Assembly: GCF_002261225.1 (NCBI RefSeq)
Contig: NZ_NEVM01000005.1
Span: 1,674,001-1,738,000, forward strand
Direction: 5' to 3'
Source: Bordetella genomosp. 10
Lineage (GTDB): Bacteria; Pseudomonadota; Gammaproteobacteria; Burkholderiales; Burkholderiaceae_B
Length of the DNA stretch: 64,000 nt
In this document: positions 43,648 to 51,173 of the stretch, piece after piece
Layout: each line of letters starts with the position of its first letter
Position numbering within the stretch: position 1 is the first letter of the stretch
Position numbers and translations under genes: made by a program
The notes under the pieces: generated by a model
The model's input: only the letters and a program-made list of their open reading frames with translations
What the model was told of the DNA's origin: nothing
Database searches by the model: none

Positions 43648-45252
43648 ATGAAGAAAACCGCAATCGCAATCGGCCTGGTGTTTATCCTGGGCTGTGCAGG
43701 CTTCTGGATATTGACCGCCCCCTGGGCATGGACGCTGGTTCACCGCCCCTCGCGCGACATCCCCGACGAGGGTCCGGCGAACCTGGCCAATGGACATTTA
43801 CTGTTCACGGCGGCCGCCTGTGCGATCTGTCATGCAACGCCCAACCAGCCCAACGAAAACCTGCTGGGCGGAGGCAAAACGCTGACCTCGGACTTCGGCG
43901 CCTTCCACATGCCGAATATTTCGCCCGACGTGGCGGACGGGATCGGGAGCTGGAGCACGGCGCAATTCATCCGCGCCATGCGCGAAGGCATCACGCCGCA
44001 TGGGGAGAACGAATACCCGGCGTTTCCCTATCCCTCCTACCAGCGCATGACCGCCAATGACCTGCGGGATATCCTGGCCTACATCAAGACGCTGCCGCCG
44101 GTGCACGGAAAGGCGCCCGCGCACGACCTCAAGTTTCCCTTCACGATCCGGCGCGCGGTGGGCGCCTGGCGCATGCTCTTTCTGGACGGCAAGGCGCTTG
44201 CGCCGGGCACCCAACACGATGAGCGCTGGCTGCGCGGGCGCTACCTGGTCGAGGCCGTGGCCCACTGCGCGGAATGCCACTCCCCGCGCAATGCGCTCGG
44301 CGCGATACCGGCCGACCGGCGCTATGCCGGCGGGCCCAGTCCCGATGGCAGCGCCTATGTGCCGAATATCTCGCCCGACGAGACCGGCATCGGCTATTGG
44401 TCGGTCAACGAAATCGCGCGCTATCTCAAGGAAGGACTGACGCCGCTCAATATCCCCGCCGGCGGGGACATGCGTGAAATCGTCCACGCGACCGCCAAGC
44501 TGTCCGCCGACGACAGGCTGGCGATGGCCGCCTACCTGAAGACCCTGGCCCCGATAGACGCGCCGAACGCGGGCGTGCCGGAACCCAACCGTACCGCCGA
44601 AGTGAAGGTATTGCCCGCGCGCGCGAACGCCGGCGCCAGCCAACTGGCGACATTGGCCGCCAGCAGCCAGGCGCTGGAACGCGCCGACACCGCATACGTC
44701 GTCGTCACGCAGCCGTTCTATCTGTCCGCCGAGGACGCCGCGTCGGGCGCCAAGGCGCCCGATGGAAAATTCCTCGCGGCCAGTCCGCTCAAGATCGTGA
44801 GCCGCCGCAACGGCCTGCTCCAGGTCCGGCTGGACGGATGGCGGCAGCAAGGCTCGGACAATGCCATGTATGCCTTGCCGGGCCAGCGCATCCTCCAGTC
44901 CGTGCTCGCGCCTTCCGCGATTCCGATGGTCAGGACAGGGGAAAACCATAGCGACGTGGCCGGCCAGACATGGCGCGACGCCTCCCTGACCGCCTGGATC
45001 AAGCCCGCCGGATTGGCGACGGACATGAACGTCCTCTGGCAATACAACAGCAAGGTTTTCAATGCCACCTGTTCGGCGTGCCATGCCGTTCCCGAGACGC
45101 AGGGTTTCCTCGCGAACCAGTGGATAGGGACGTTGAAATCGATGAAGCTCTATACCAGCCTGTCGGACGACGAATACAGGCAGTTGCTGGTCTATCTCCA
45201 ATTCCATGCCAAGGACACCCTTGCCGCCACGCAACGGAGCGCCCGGCAATGA
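43648..45252 (+). CDS. Triheme cytochrome c, chimeric electron donor to TorA-type reductase
   Basis: A 534-residue protein with an N-terminal membrane helix (about 5-27). Residues 45-310 look like the diheme part of alcohol/sugar-dehydrogenase cytochromes, with CAICH (58-62), CAECH (207-211) and two MPNISPD/VPNISPD repeats. Residues about 346-534 look like the C-terminal domain of TorC/TorY: GWRQQGSDNAMYALPGQRIL, a third heme CSACH (475-479) and LANQWIGTLKSMKLYTSL. The NapC/NirT-type tetraheme quinol-oxidising domain of TorC is absent. ATG 43648 follows the FNR promoter. The end overlaps torD by ATGA. Confidence 0.85.
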   Translation: MKKTAIAIGLVFILGCAGFWILTAPWAWTLVHRPSRDIPDEGPANLANGHLLFTAAACAICHATPNQPNENLLGGGKTLTSDFGAFHMPNISPDVADGIGSWSTAQFIRAMREGITPHGENEYPAFPYPSYQRMTANDLRDILAYIKTLPPVHGKAPAHDLKFPFTIRRAVGAWRMLFLDGKALAPGTQHDERWLRGRYLVEAVAHCAECHSPRNALGAIPADRRYAGGPSPDGSAYVPNISPDETGIGYWSVNEIARYLKEGLTPLNIPAGGDMREIVHATAKLSADDRLAMAAYLKTLAPIDAPNAGVPEPNRTAEVKVLPARANAGASQLATLAASSQALERADTAYVVVTQPFYLSAEDAASGAKAPDGKFLAASPLKIVSRRNGLLQVRLDGWRQQGSDNAMYALPGQRILQSVLAPSAIPMVRTGENHSDVAGQTWRDASLTAWIKPAGLATDMNVLWQYNSKVFNATCSACHAVPETQGFLANQWIGTLKSMKLYTSLSDDEYRQLLVYLQFHAKDTLAATQRSARQ

Positions 45253-45929
45253 GGGCCGGCGCCGCCCTGACGGACGCCGCGTTTCCGGCAGGAAACGGCC
45301 AGGCGGAACGCGACGCGGGTATTTTCGAGGCGTGCGCGCAATTGCTGACCTGGCTGGCGCGCTTCTTCCAGGGTCCCCCGCCGGCGCGCTTCATCGAAAG
45401 CCTGGGCGCGGCGCCGGGACGCAAGCTGGTCATGGATATCGCGTCGTCGATCGATGAGCCGGAAACAGGCGAGACGATGCTGGCGGCGTTGAGCGCCGAA
45501 CACGCGGCCCTCGCCGCGGCGCGCGCCTACACGCAGCTTTTCGAAGGCGTCTCGGGACCGCGCGGTGTCTCCCTGTACGAAAGCGCCTATGTCGGAAGCG
45601 GCCGCCTGTTCGGCGAACCGTGCGCTGAAATGCAGCGCCTGCTCGGCGCGTGCGGGCGGTCGCTTGCCGCCGAATGCCGGGAACCGCCCGACCATCTCGG
45701 CGTGGAGATATTGCTCCTGGCCGATCGCCTGGCGCAGCGCGACTGGTCCGCCGCCGTGCAGCTTGCCGACCGATTGGCGCGTTGGGCGCCGGACGTGGCG
45801 CAAGCCTGCGCGCGGCGTGACGCCAGTCATCTATACGCGGCGGCCACCCGGCTGCTTCTCGGCGCCTTGCGGCATACGCGCGCGGCGCTCGAAATCTTCC
45901 TGAGGATCGAACATGAGCAAACACCATAA
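45249..45929 (+). CDS. torD: TorD-family chaperone for the molybdoenzyme
   Basis: A 226-residue all-helical protein. It has LARFFQGPPPARF, the ARAYTQLFEGVSGPRGVSLYESAYVGSGRLFGEP region, which carries the YxxLFxG and P-x-x-S-x-Y signs of TorD/DmsD chaperones, and DHLGVEILLLADRL. It binds the Tat leader and apo-TorA in the cytoplasm until the cofactor is inserted. Its start overlaps the cytochrome gene and its end overlaps torA by 17 bp. Confidence 0.85.
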   Translation: MRAGAALTDAAFPAGNGQAERDAGIFEACAQLLTWLARFFQGPPPARFIESLGAAPGRKLVMDIASSIDEPETGETMLAALSAEHAALAAARAYTQLFEGVSGPRGVSLYESAYVGSGRLFGEPCAEMQRLLGACGRSLAAECREPPDHLGVEILLLADRLAQRDWSAAVQLADRLARWAPDVAQACARRDASHLYAAATRLLLGALRHTRAALEIFLRIEHEQTP

Positions 45930-48384
45930 CGGCGATCCGGCAAGCCGCTATACGCGGCGCGACTTCATCAAGGCTTCCATGGCGGCCGGCTTGCTCGCCA
46001 GCCCTGCCCCGGCATGGCTGAGTTCGGTCGCCATGGCCGCGGAAGAGCCGTCCCGCGAAGTCTTGACGGGATCGCACTGGGGCGTGTTCCGCGCGAGCGT
46101 CACGAACGGCCGGGCCGTCGCCATCAAGGCCTGGGAAAAAGATCCCCGGCCCTCCGCCCAGTTGCCCGGCGTCCTCGATTCCATTTATTCGCCGACCCGG
46201 ATCAGGTATCCGATGGTGCGGCGCGCCTATCTCGAACAAGGTCCGGGCGCCGATCCCGCCGGCCGCGGCGAGGGGGATTTCGTCCGCATCGGTTGGGACC
46301 AGGCGCTGGACCTGGTCGCGCGGGAACTGCAGCGGGTACGGCAAGCGCACGGCCCTTCCGGCATCTACGCCGGCTCCTACGGCTGGCGCAGCCCGGGCAA
46401 GCTCCACAACTGCCTGACGCTGCTGCACCGCTTCATGAATCTCACCGGCGGCTATGTCGGTTATTCGGGCGACTACTCCGCCGGCGCGGCGCTCGTCATA
46501 TTGCCCTACGTCGTGGGGTCCATCGAAGTCTACGAGCAATGCACCGCGTGGCCCGTCGTCGCCGAGCACACCCAGTTGATGGTGTTCTGGGGCTGCGACC
46601 CCATGAACAACAGCCAGATCGGCCACGTCGTGCCGGATCACGGCGCCTACCCGGGAATCGAAGGCCTGAAGGCGCGCGGGATCAAGACCCTGTGCATCGA
46701 TCCCGCGAAGACACAGACCTGCGAATACCTGGGCGCCGAATGGATCGCGCCCAGGCCGCAAACCGACGTCGCCATGATGCTCGGCATCGCGCACACCTTG
46801 TATGCCGAGAAACTGCATGACCAGGCGTTCCTGGATCGCTACACGACCGGCTTCGACAAATTCCTGCCCTATCTTCTCGGGCAACAGGACGGCACGCCGA
46901 AAACCGCCGAGTGGGCGGCCGGCATCTGCGGCATCCCCGCCGACACCTTGCGCGACCTGGCAAGGCGTTTTTCCCGGCAGCGCACGATGCTGGCGCTGGG
47001 CTACTCGACACAGCGCCAGCACCACGGCGAACAGGTGCATTGGATGCTGATCACGCTCGCCAGCATGCTGGGCCAGATCGGCCTGCCGGGCGGCGGTTAC
47101 GGGCTGAGTTACCACTACGCCAGCGGCGGCAGCCCCACCGCGGACAGTCCGTCCGTGCCGTCCATCGGCGATGCGGCCGACCGGCTTCCCGCCGACGCGT
47201 GGAAAGGCAAGCAGGCCATGCGGTCGATTCCGGTGTCGCGGATATCCGAGATGCTGCTGAACCCGGGCAAGACCTACGATTTCAACGGCACAAAAGGTAT
47301 TTATCCCGACATCAAGCTGATCTACTGGGCGGGCGGCAATCCCTTCTCCCATCAACAGGACCGGAACGAGCTGGTGCGCGCATGGCGCAAACCCGAGACC
47401 ATCATCGTCCAGGACTTCCAATGGACCGCTTCGGCGCGGCATGCGGACATCGTCCTGCCCGCCACCACATCCTATGAACGCAACGACATCGAGCAGGTCG
47501 GCGATTTCGGGCTGAATCACATCCTGGCGATGCACAAGGTCGTGGAGCCGGTCTTCGAGGCCCGTTCGGATTTCGACATTTTCTCCGCCCTGGCGCAGCG
47601 CCTGGGCCAGGGCGACGCCTTCACCGAGCAGAAATCGGAAATGGACTGGTTGCGCGCGTTCTATGAGGCGGCCCGCATCGGCGCGCGCGCGAAGGGGCTG
47701 GAAATGCCGATCTTCGACAGTTTCTGGAACAGCGCGCAGCCGCTTGCCTTTCCCCTCGGCAAGGGCAAGGACTTCGTCAGCCGGCAGGATTTCCGCGCCG
47801 ATCCCCTGCTCAACGCATTGGGAACGCCGTCGGGCCGTATTGAAATCTATTCGGCGACCATCGAGAAAATGGGCTACGACGACTGCCCTCCCCATCCCAC
47901 GTGGATGGAGCCCTTCGAACGTCTGGACGGCCCCACGGCCAAATATCCCCTACACGTCGATACGGTGCATCCGCGCTACCGGCTGCACTCCCAGCTATGC
48001 GGCACCGTGCTGCGGGAGAAATACGCCATCGCGGGGCGCGAGCCTTGCCTGATGCACCCCGAGGATGCCGCGCGGCGCGGCCTCAAGGACGGCGACGTCG
48101 TTCGGGTGTTCAACGACCGCGGCCAGATGCTGGCGGGGCTGGCGATTACCGATGCGATCCGGCCCGGGGTGGTCCGCATCAACGAAGGCGGCTGGTACGA
48201 CCCCGTCGACCCGCGCACGCCCGGCAGCCTCTGCCGCTATGGCGACGTCAACACGCTCACCTCCGGCATTTCGACGTCGCGCCTCGCCCAGGCCAATTGC
48301 GGCCACAGCGTATTGGCGCAGGTCGAGAAATTCGAGGGCCCGATACCCGCCGTGCAGGTATTCGAATCGCCGCGCACCCACTGA
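45913..48384 (+). CDS. torA: TMAO/S- or N-oxide reductase, TorA type (molybdopterin enzyme)
   Basis: An 823-residue member of the DMSO-reductase family. A Tat leader with R15-R16 (TRRDFIKAS) ends near VAMA. There is no N-terminal Fe-S cysteine motif, as in TorA/BisC. The GSYGWRSPGKLHN stretch places Ser160 as molybdenum ligand. Further marks are VFWGCDPMNNSQIGH, YWAGGNPFSHQQD and the molydopterin-binding C-terminal domain (HPRYRLHSQLCGT). It reduces trimethylamine N-oxide or related oxides in the periplasm. The preceding chaperone and cytochrome complete the system; no torSTR sensor genes are in view. Confidence 0.9.
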   Translation: MSKHHNGDPASRYTRRDFIKASMAAGLLASPAPAWLSSVAMAAEEPSREVLTGSHWGVFRASVTNGRAVAIKAWEKDPRPSAQLPGVLDSIYSPTRIRYPMVRRAYLEQGPGADPAGRGEGDFVRIGWDQALDLVARELQRVRQAHGPSGIYAGSYGWRSPGKLHNCLTLLHRFMNLTGGYVGYSGDYSAGAALVILPYVVGSIEVYEQCTAWPVVAEHTQLMVFWGCDPMNNSQIGHVVPDHGAYPGIEGLKARGIKTLCIDPAKTQTCEYLGAEWIAPRPQTDVAMMLGIAHTLYAEKLHDQAFLDRYTTGFDKFLPYLLGQQDGTPKTAEWAAGICGIPADTLRDLARRFSRQRTMLALGYSTQRQHHGEQVHWMLITLASMLGQIGLPGGGYGLSYHYASGGSPTADSPSVPSIGDAADRLPADAWKGKQAMRSIPVSRISEMLLNPGKTYDFNGTKGIYPDIKLIYWAGGNPFSHQQDRNELVRAWRKPETIIVQDFQWTASARHADIVLPATTSYERNDIEQVGDFGLNHILAMHKVVEPVFEARSDFDIFSALAQRLGQGDAFTEQKSEMDWLRAFYEAARIGARAKGLEMPIFDSFWNSAQPLAFPLGKGKDFVSRQDFRADPLLNALGTPSGRIEIYSATIEKMGYDDCPPHPTWMEPFERLDGPTAKYPLHVDTVHPRYRLHSQLCGTVLREKYAIAGREPCLMHPEDAARRGLKDGDVVRVFNDRGQMLAGLAITDAIRPGVVRINEGGWYDPVDPRTPGSLCRYGDVNTLTSGISTSRLAQANCGHSVLAQVEKFEGPIPAVQVFESPRTH

Positions 48385-48452
48385 TACGGGGCGCGGCCGC
48401 AGGAACAGGCATGGCAATCCCTTCCCGTCGTTGTTCTTCACAGGAGCTGTAA

Positions 48453-48959
48453 ATGTCAAAGTCCATTTCGTACGATCGGCGCTTCAACCCGGACGACGCC
48501 TGGCGCCAGGCGCTTGCAATCGGCGCCAGCGGCGGCCTGGCCGAAGTCGCGGTGGTGGCGCTGTACGGCGCGGCAACGGGCCATTCGGCGTCCGCGGTCG
48601 CGGCCGGCGTCAGCGAGGCGGTGGGCCTGCCCCATTCCGCCGTCGCCGGCTTCCTCGTGCACATGCTGCTCTCGTTCGGCCTGGGCGCGGTGCTGGCGCG
48701 CGTCCTGGCCCGGGTATTCAAGGGGGAAATGCGCCCCCTCGCCCTGTACGCCGGCCTGCCCGTCGTCCTGGCCGCCATCTGGGCGTTCAATTTCTTCGTA
48801 TTGCTGCCTTGGCTGAGCCCGTCCTTCGTGCACATGCTGCCCTACGGCGTCAGCTTGTTCTCGAAGCTGATGTTCGGCCTGAGCGCCGCGATCGCCGTGC
48901 ACCTCCAGTCCACCAGTGGGATGGGAACGGCTCGCCATCCGGGCCAGGCGCTTGCCTGA
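48453..48959 (+). CDS. Uncharacterised inner-membrane protein downstream of torA
   Basis: A 168-residue protein with four hydrophobic segments (about 24-42, 63-84, 96-118 and 126-150) and short charged ends. GLPHSAVAGFLVHMLLSFGLGAVLARVLARVF is the densest part. I do not recognise a family. It lies 68 bp after torA in the same direction, preceded by CAGGAGCT, and may belong to the anaerobic operon. Confidence 0.6.
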   Translation: MSKSISYDRRFNPDDAWRQALAIGASGGLAEVAVVALYGAATGHSASAVAAGVSEAVGLPHSAVAGFLVHMLLSFGLGAVLARVLARVFKGEMRPLALYAGLPVVLAAIWAFNFFVLLPWLSPSFVHMLPYGVSLFSKLMFGLSAAIAVHLQSTSGMGTARHPGQALA

Positions 48960-48992
48960 ACGCGGCATGGACCGAAGGCCGCCGTCGTCGCG

Positions 48993-49961
48993 TCAATCGA
49001 TGGCGGCGCCCGATTTCTTCACCAAGGGCACCCATTTGTCGATGTCGGCCTGGATGAACTCGCCGAACTGCGCGGGGGTGTCGTCCTGGAAGACCTCGTA
49101 GCCCTGGGCTTGCAGCTTTTGCCGCAACGCCGGATCCTTCATCACCGCGCGGGCGGCCTGGTTCAGGCGGGCGATTACGCCGTCCGGCGTGCCGGCCGGG
49201 GCCAGCAAGCCGAAATCGACCGAGATCACATAGCCCGGCACGCCCGCCTGGATCATCGTGGGCGCGTCCGGCAGCAGCGGCGAACGCGCCTCGCCGGTCG
49301 TCGCCAGGGCCTTGAGCCTGCCTTCCTTGACCAGGCCGGACACGCTGGGCGTGTTGTAGAAACCGAAATCCACCTCGCCCGCCATCACGGCGGTGACGCC
49401 CTGCGGCGCGCCGCGATACGGCACGTGCATGGCATGCGTGCCGGTCAGCGCCTTCAGGTACTCGGCCGACAGATGATGCGTGGTGCCGTTGCCGCCGGAC
49501 GAGAAAGTGAGCCGGTTCGGCTGCGCCTTCAACGCCGCGACCAGCGACGCCAGGGTGTCGTACTTGCCGTCCGGCTTGACGATCAGCACGTTGGAGCCGC
49601 CGGCCAGGTAGGCGACCGGCTTGAAATCCTTCTGCGGATCGTAGGGCAGCGACTTGAACAGGCCCTTGTTGATGGCCCAGGTGGTGTTGGATCCCATGAC
49701 CAGCGTATAGCCGTCCGGCGCCGACCGCTGCACGTACTGCATGGCGATCAGGCCGCTGCCGCCCGCCTTGTTTTCCACCACCACGCTCTGGCCCAGCAGC
49801 CTGGAAAGTTCCGGCTGTATGGCGCGCGCCAGGATATCGGCGGTGCTGCCCGCCGCCAGCGGCACTTCCAGCGTGATGGGATGAGATGGAAACGTATCGG
49901 CGTGGGCCGAGAACGCGCACCCGGCCAGCGCGGCCAGGCATACCCCTGATATTTTTTTCAT
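48993..49961 (-). CDS. TctC/Bug-family periplasmic binding protein
   Basis: A 322-residue protein. Its signal peptide is MKKISGVCLAALAGCAFSAHA and its Bug landmarks are FPSHPITLEVPLAAGSTADILARAI, VENKAGGSGLIAMQYVQRSAPDGYTLVMGS and VPYRGAPQGVTAVMAGEVD. It is convergent with the torA unit and lies 183 bp downstream of a LysR gene in the same direction. With the divergent DUF3604 gene it forms a LysR-controlled module of unknown substrate. Confidence 0.87.
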   Translation of the reverse strand: MKKISGVCLAALAGCAFSAHADTFPSHPITLEVPLAAGSTADILARAIQPELSRLLGQSVVVENKAGGSGLIAMQYVQRSAPDGYTLVMGSNTTWAINKGLFKSLPYDPQKDFKPVAYLAGGSNVLIVKPDGKYDTLASLVAALKAQPNRLTFSSGGNGTTHHLSAEYLKALTGTHAMHVPYRGAPQGVTAVMAGEVDFGFYNTPSVSGLVKEGRLKALATTGEARSPLLPDAPTMIQAGVPGYVISVDFGLLAPAGTPDGVIARLNQAARAVMKDPALRQKLQAQGYEVFQDDTPAQFGEFIQADIDKWVPLVKKSGAAID

Positions 49962-50144
49962 GACGACTCCGACGGTCGATGCAAGTAACGATGCCTTGGC
50001 CGCGCCCGCGCTGGCCGGTTCGCCGCCGTGCAGCAGCGCGACAAGGCCATGCCAGCGTATCGGATGGCGCGCCCTGCCCCTAGGACATGCCCGCTATACC
50101 GTCATGACGTGACGTTATGCCCCCGGTGGTTATGCTCCCCGTGG

Positions 50145-51068
50145 TTATGTCCCCTGCGCCGCCCCGATCTCCCTGACCGTCGCGCGCACCACCGCCGCGA
50201 ACGCCTGCGCCGCGGGCGACTGGGGATAGTTGGCCAGCCGCACGACGGATATCGGCCATTCCAGTTCCGGGTTGCACAAGGGAATTCCCTTGATGCCGCG
50301 CGGCATGTGGACGGCGGCGATACGCGGCATCATGGCCACGCCCATGCCGGCCTGGATCATCCCGACCGCCGTCGAGACCAGGATCACGCGCTGCTCCACC
50401 CTCGGGTAGATATTCGCGGCGATCAGCTTGCGGCTGATCGCCAGCCAGGCCGGCGCGTTGGGATTGAGCTGGATACAGGGAAGCTCCGCCAGCACGCGCG
50501 CGTCTATGCGGGCGCGCCGCGCCAGCGGATGGTCGTCGCGCATGAACAGGCAGACGCCGCAGTCCCACAGTTTCTCGATCAGGATCTTGGAATCGTCCGT
50601 GGCGGTCACCGCGCCCAGGCCGATGTCGGCCTCGTGCGAGAGCAGCTTGGCGCGGATCTGCTCGACCATGCAGTCGACCACGGTCAACTCGATCTCCGGA
50701 TGCTTCTTCTGGAAGCGATGGAGGATCTGCGGCAGCAGCGTGGCGGCGCTGACATGGCCCACGGCGACGTTGACCGAGCCGGTCTTCAGCGACGTGTTGT
50801 CGCGGCATTCGCGCATGACGGCGTCTATCGCCAGGATGGCGCGGCGCGCCACGTCGGCGATGTTCCGGCCCTGGTCGGTCAGGCTGATCTCCCGGCCCCG
50901 CACCACCAGCGTCTGCCCGACCTCGGCCTCGAGACGGCGGATCAGGTGGCTGATCGAAGGCTGCGACATGCCCAGTTGCTCGGCGGCGCCGGTAAAACTG
51001 GCGCTGTCGGCCACGGAGACGAGGGCGCGCAATTGCCGCAGGGAAACGGCTTCGACGGGATCTTCCAT
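50145..51068 (-). CDS. LysR-family regulator divergent from the DUF3604 gene
   Basis: A 307-residue LysR regulator with HTH SFTGAAEQLGMSQPSISHLIRRLE (residues 24-47) and an effector domain with ADIGLGAVTATDDSKILIEKLW and GMGVAMMPRIAAVHM. ATG 51068 starts the conserved region. The 105-bp divergent gap has a LysR-type dyad, so it probably controls DUF3604 and itself. Confidence 0.9.
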   Translation of the reverse strand: MEDPVEAVSLRQLRALVSVADSASFTGAAEQLGMSQPSISHLIRRLEAEVGQTLVVRGREISLTDQGRNIADVARRAILAIDAVMRECRDNTSLKTGSVNVAVGHVSAATLLPQILHRFQKKHPEIELTVVDCMVEQIRAKLLSHEADIGLGAVTATDDSKILIEKLWDCGVCLFMRDDHPLARRARIDARVLAELPCIQLNPNAPAWLAISRKLIAANIYPRVEQRVILVSTAVGMIQAGMGVAMMPRIAAVHMPRGIKGIPLCNPELEWPISVVRLANYPQSPAAQAFAAVVRATVREIGAAQGT

Positions 51069-51091
51069 AGCTTTACGTCATGGAGAAATAG

Positions 51092-51106
51092 CCTATATAC
51101 CATAGG
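51092..51106. promoter_or_regulatory. LysR-type dyad between the LysR and DUF3604 genes
   Basis: CCTAT-ATACC-ATAGG is a perfect 5-5-5 inverted repeat containing the T-N11-A spacing of LysR operators. It lies 24 bp from the LysR start and 68 bp before the DUF3604 ATG. Confidence 0.6.
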
Positions 51107-51173
51107 AACATGGGCCTGGCGCCGCTAGGATGAAGCGTCCCTACGCGTTTTTCCATCGTCCCGCGAGTCCGCC

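Noticed and set aside
45430..47895. 821-codon minus-strand frame opposite torA
   Set aside because: Antisense shadow of the molybdoenzyme; no domain, no start signal, no fit with neighbours.
50113..50150. Repeated GGTTATG units downstream of the LysR gene
   Set aside because: Only two or three imperfect short copies; no array structure and no CRISPR-like spacing.
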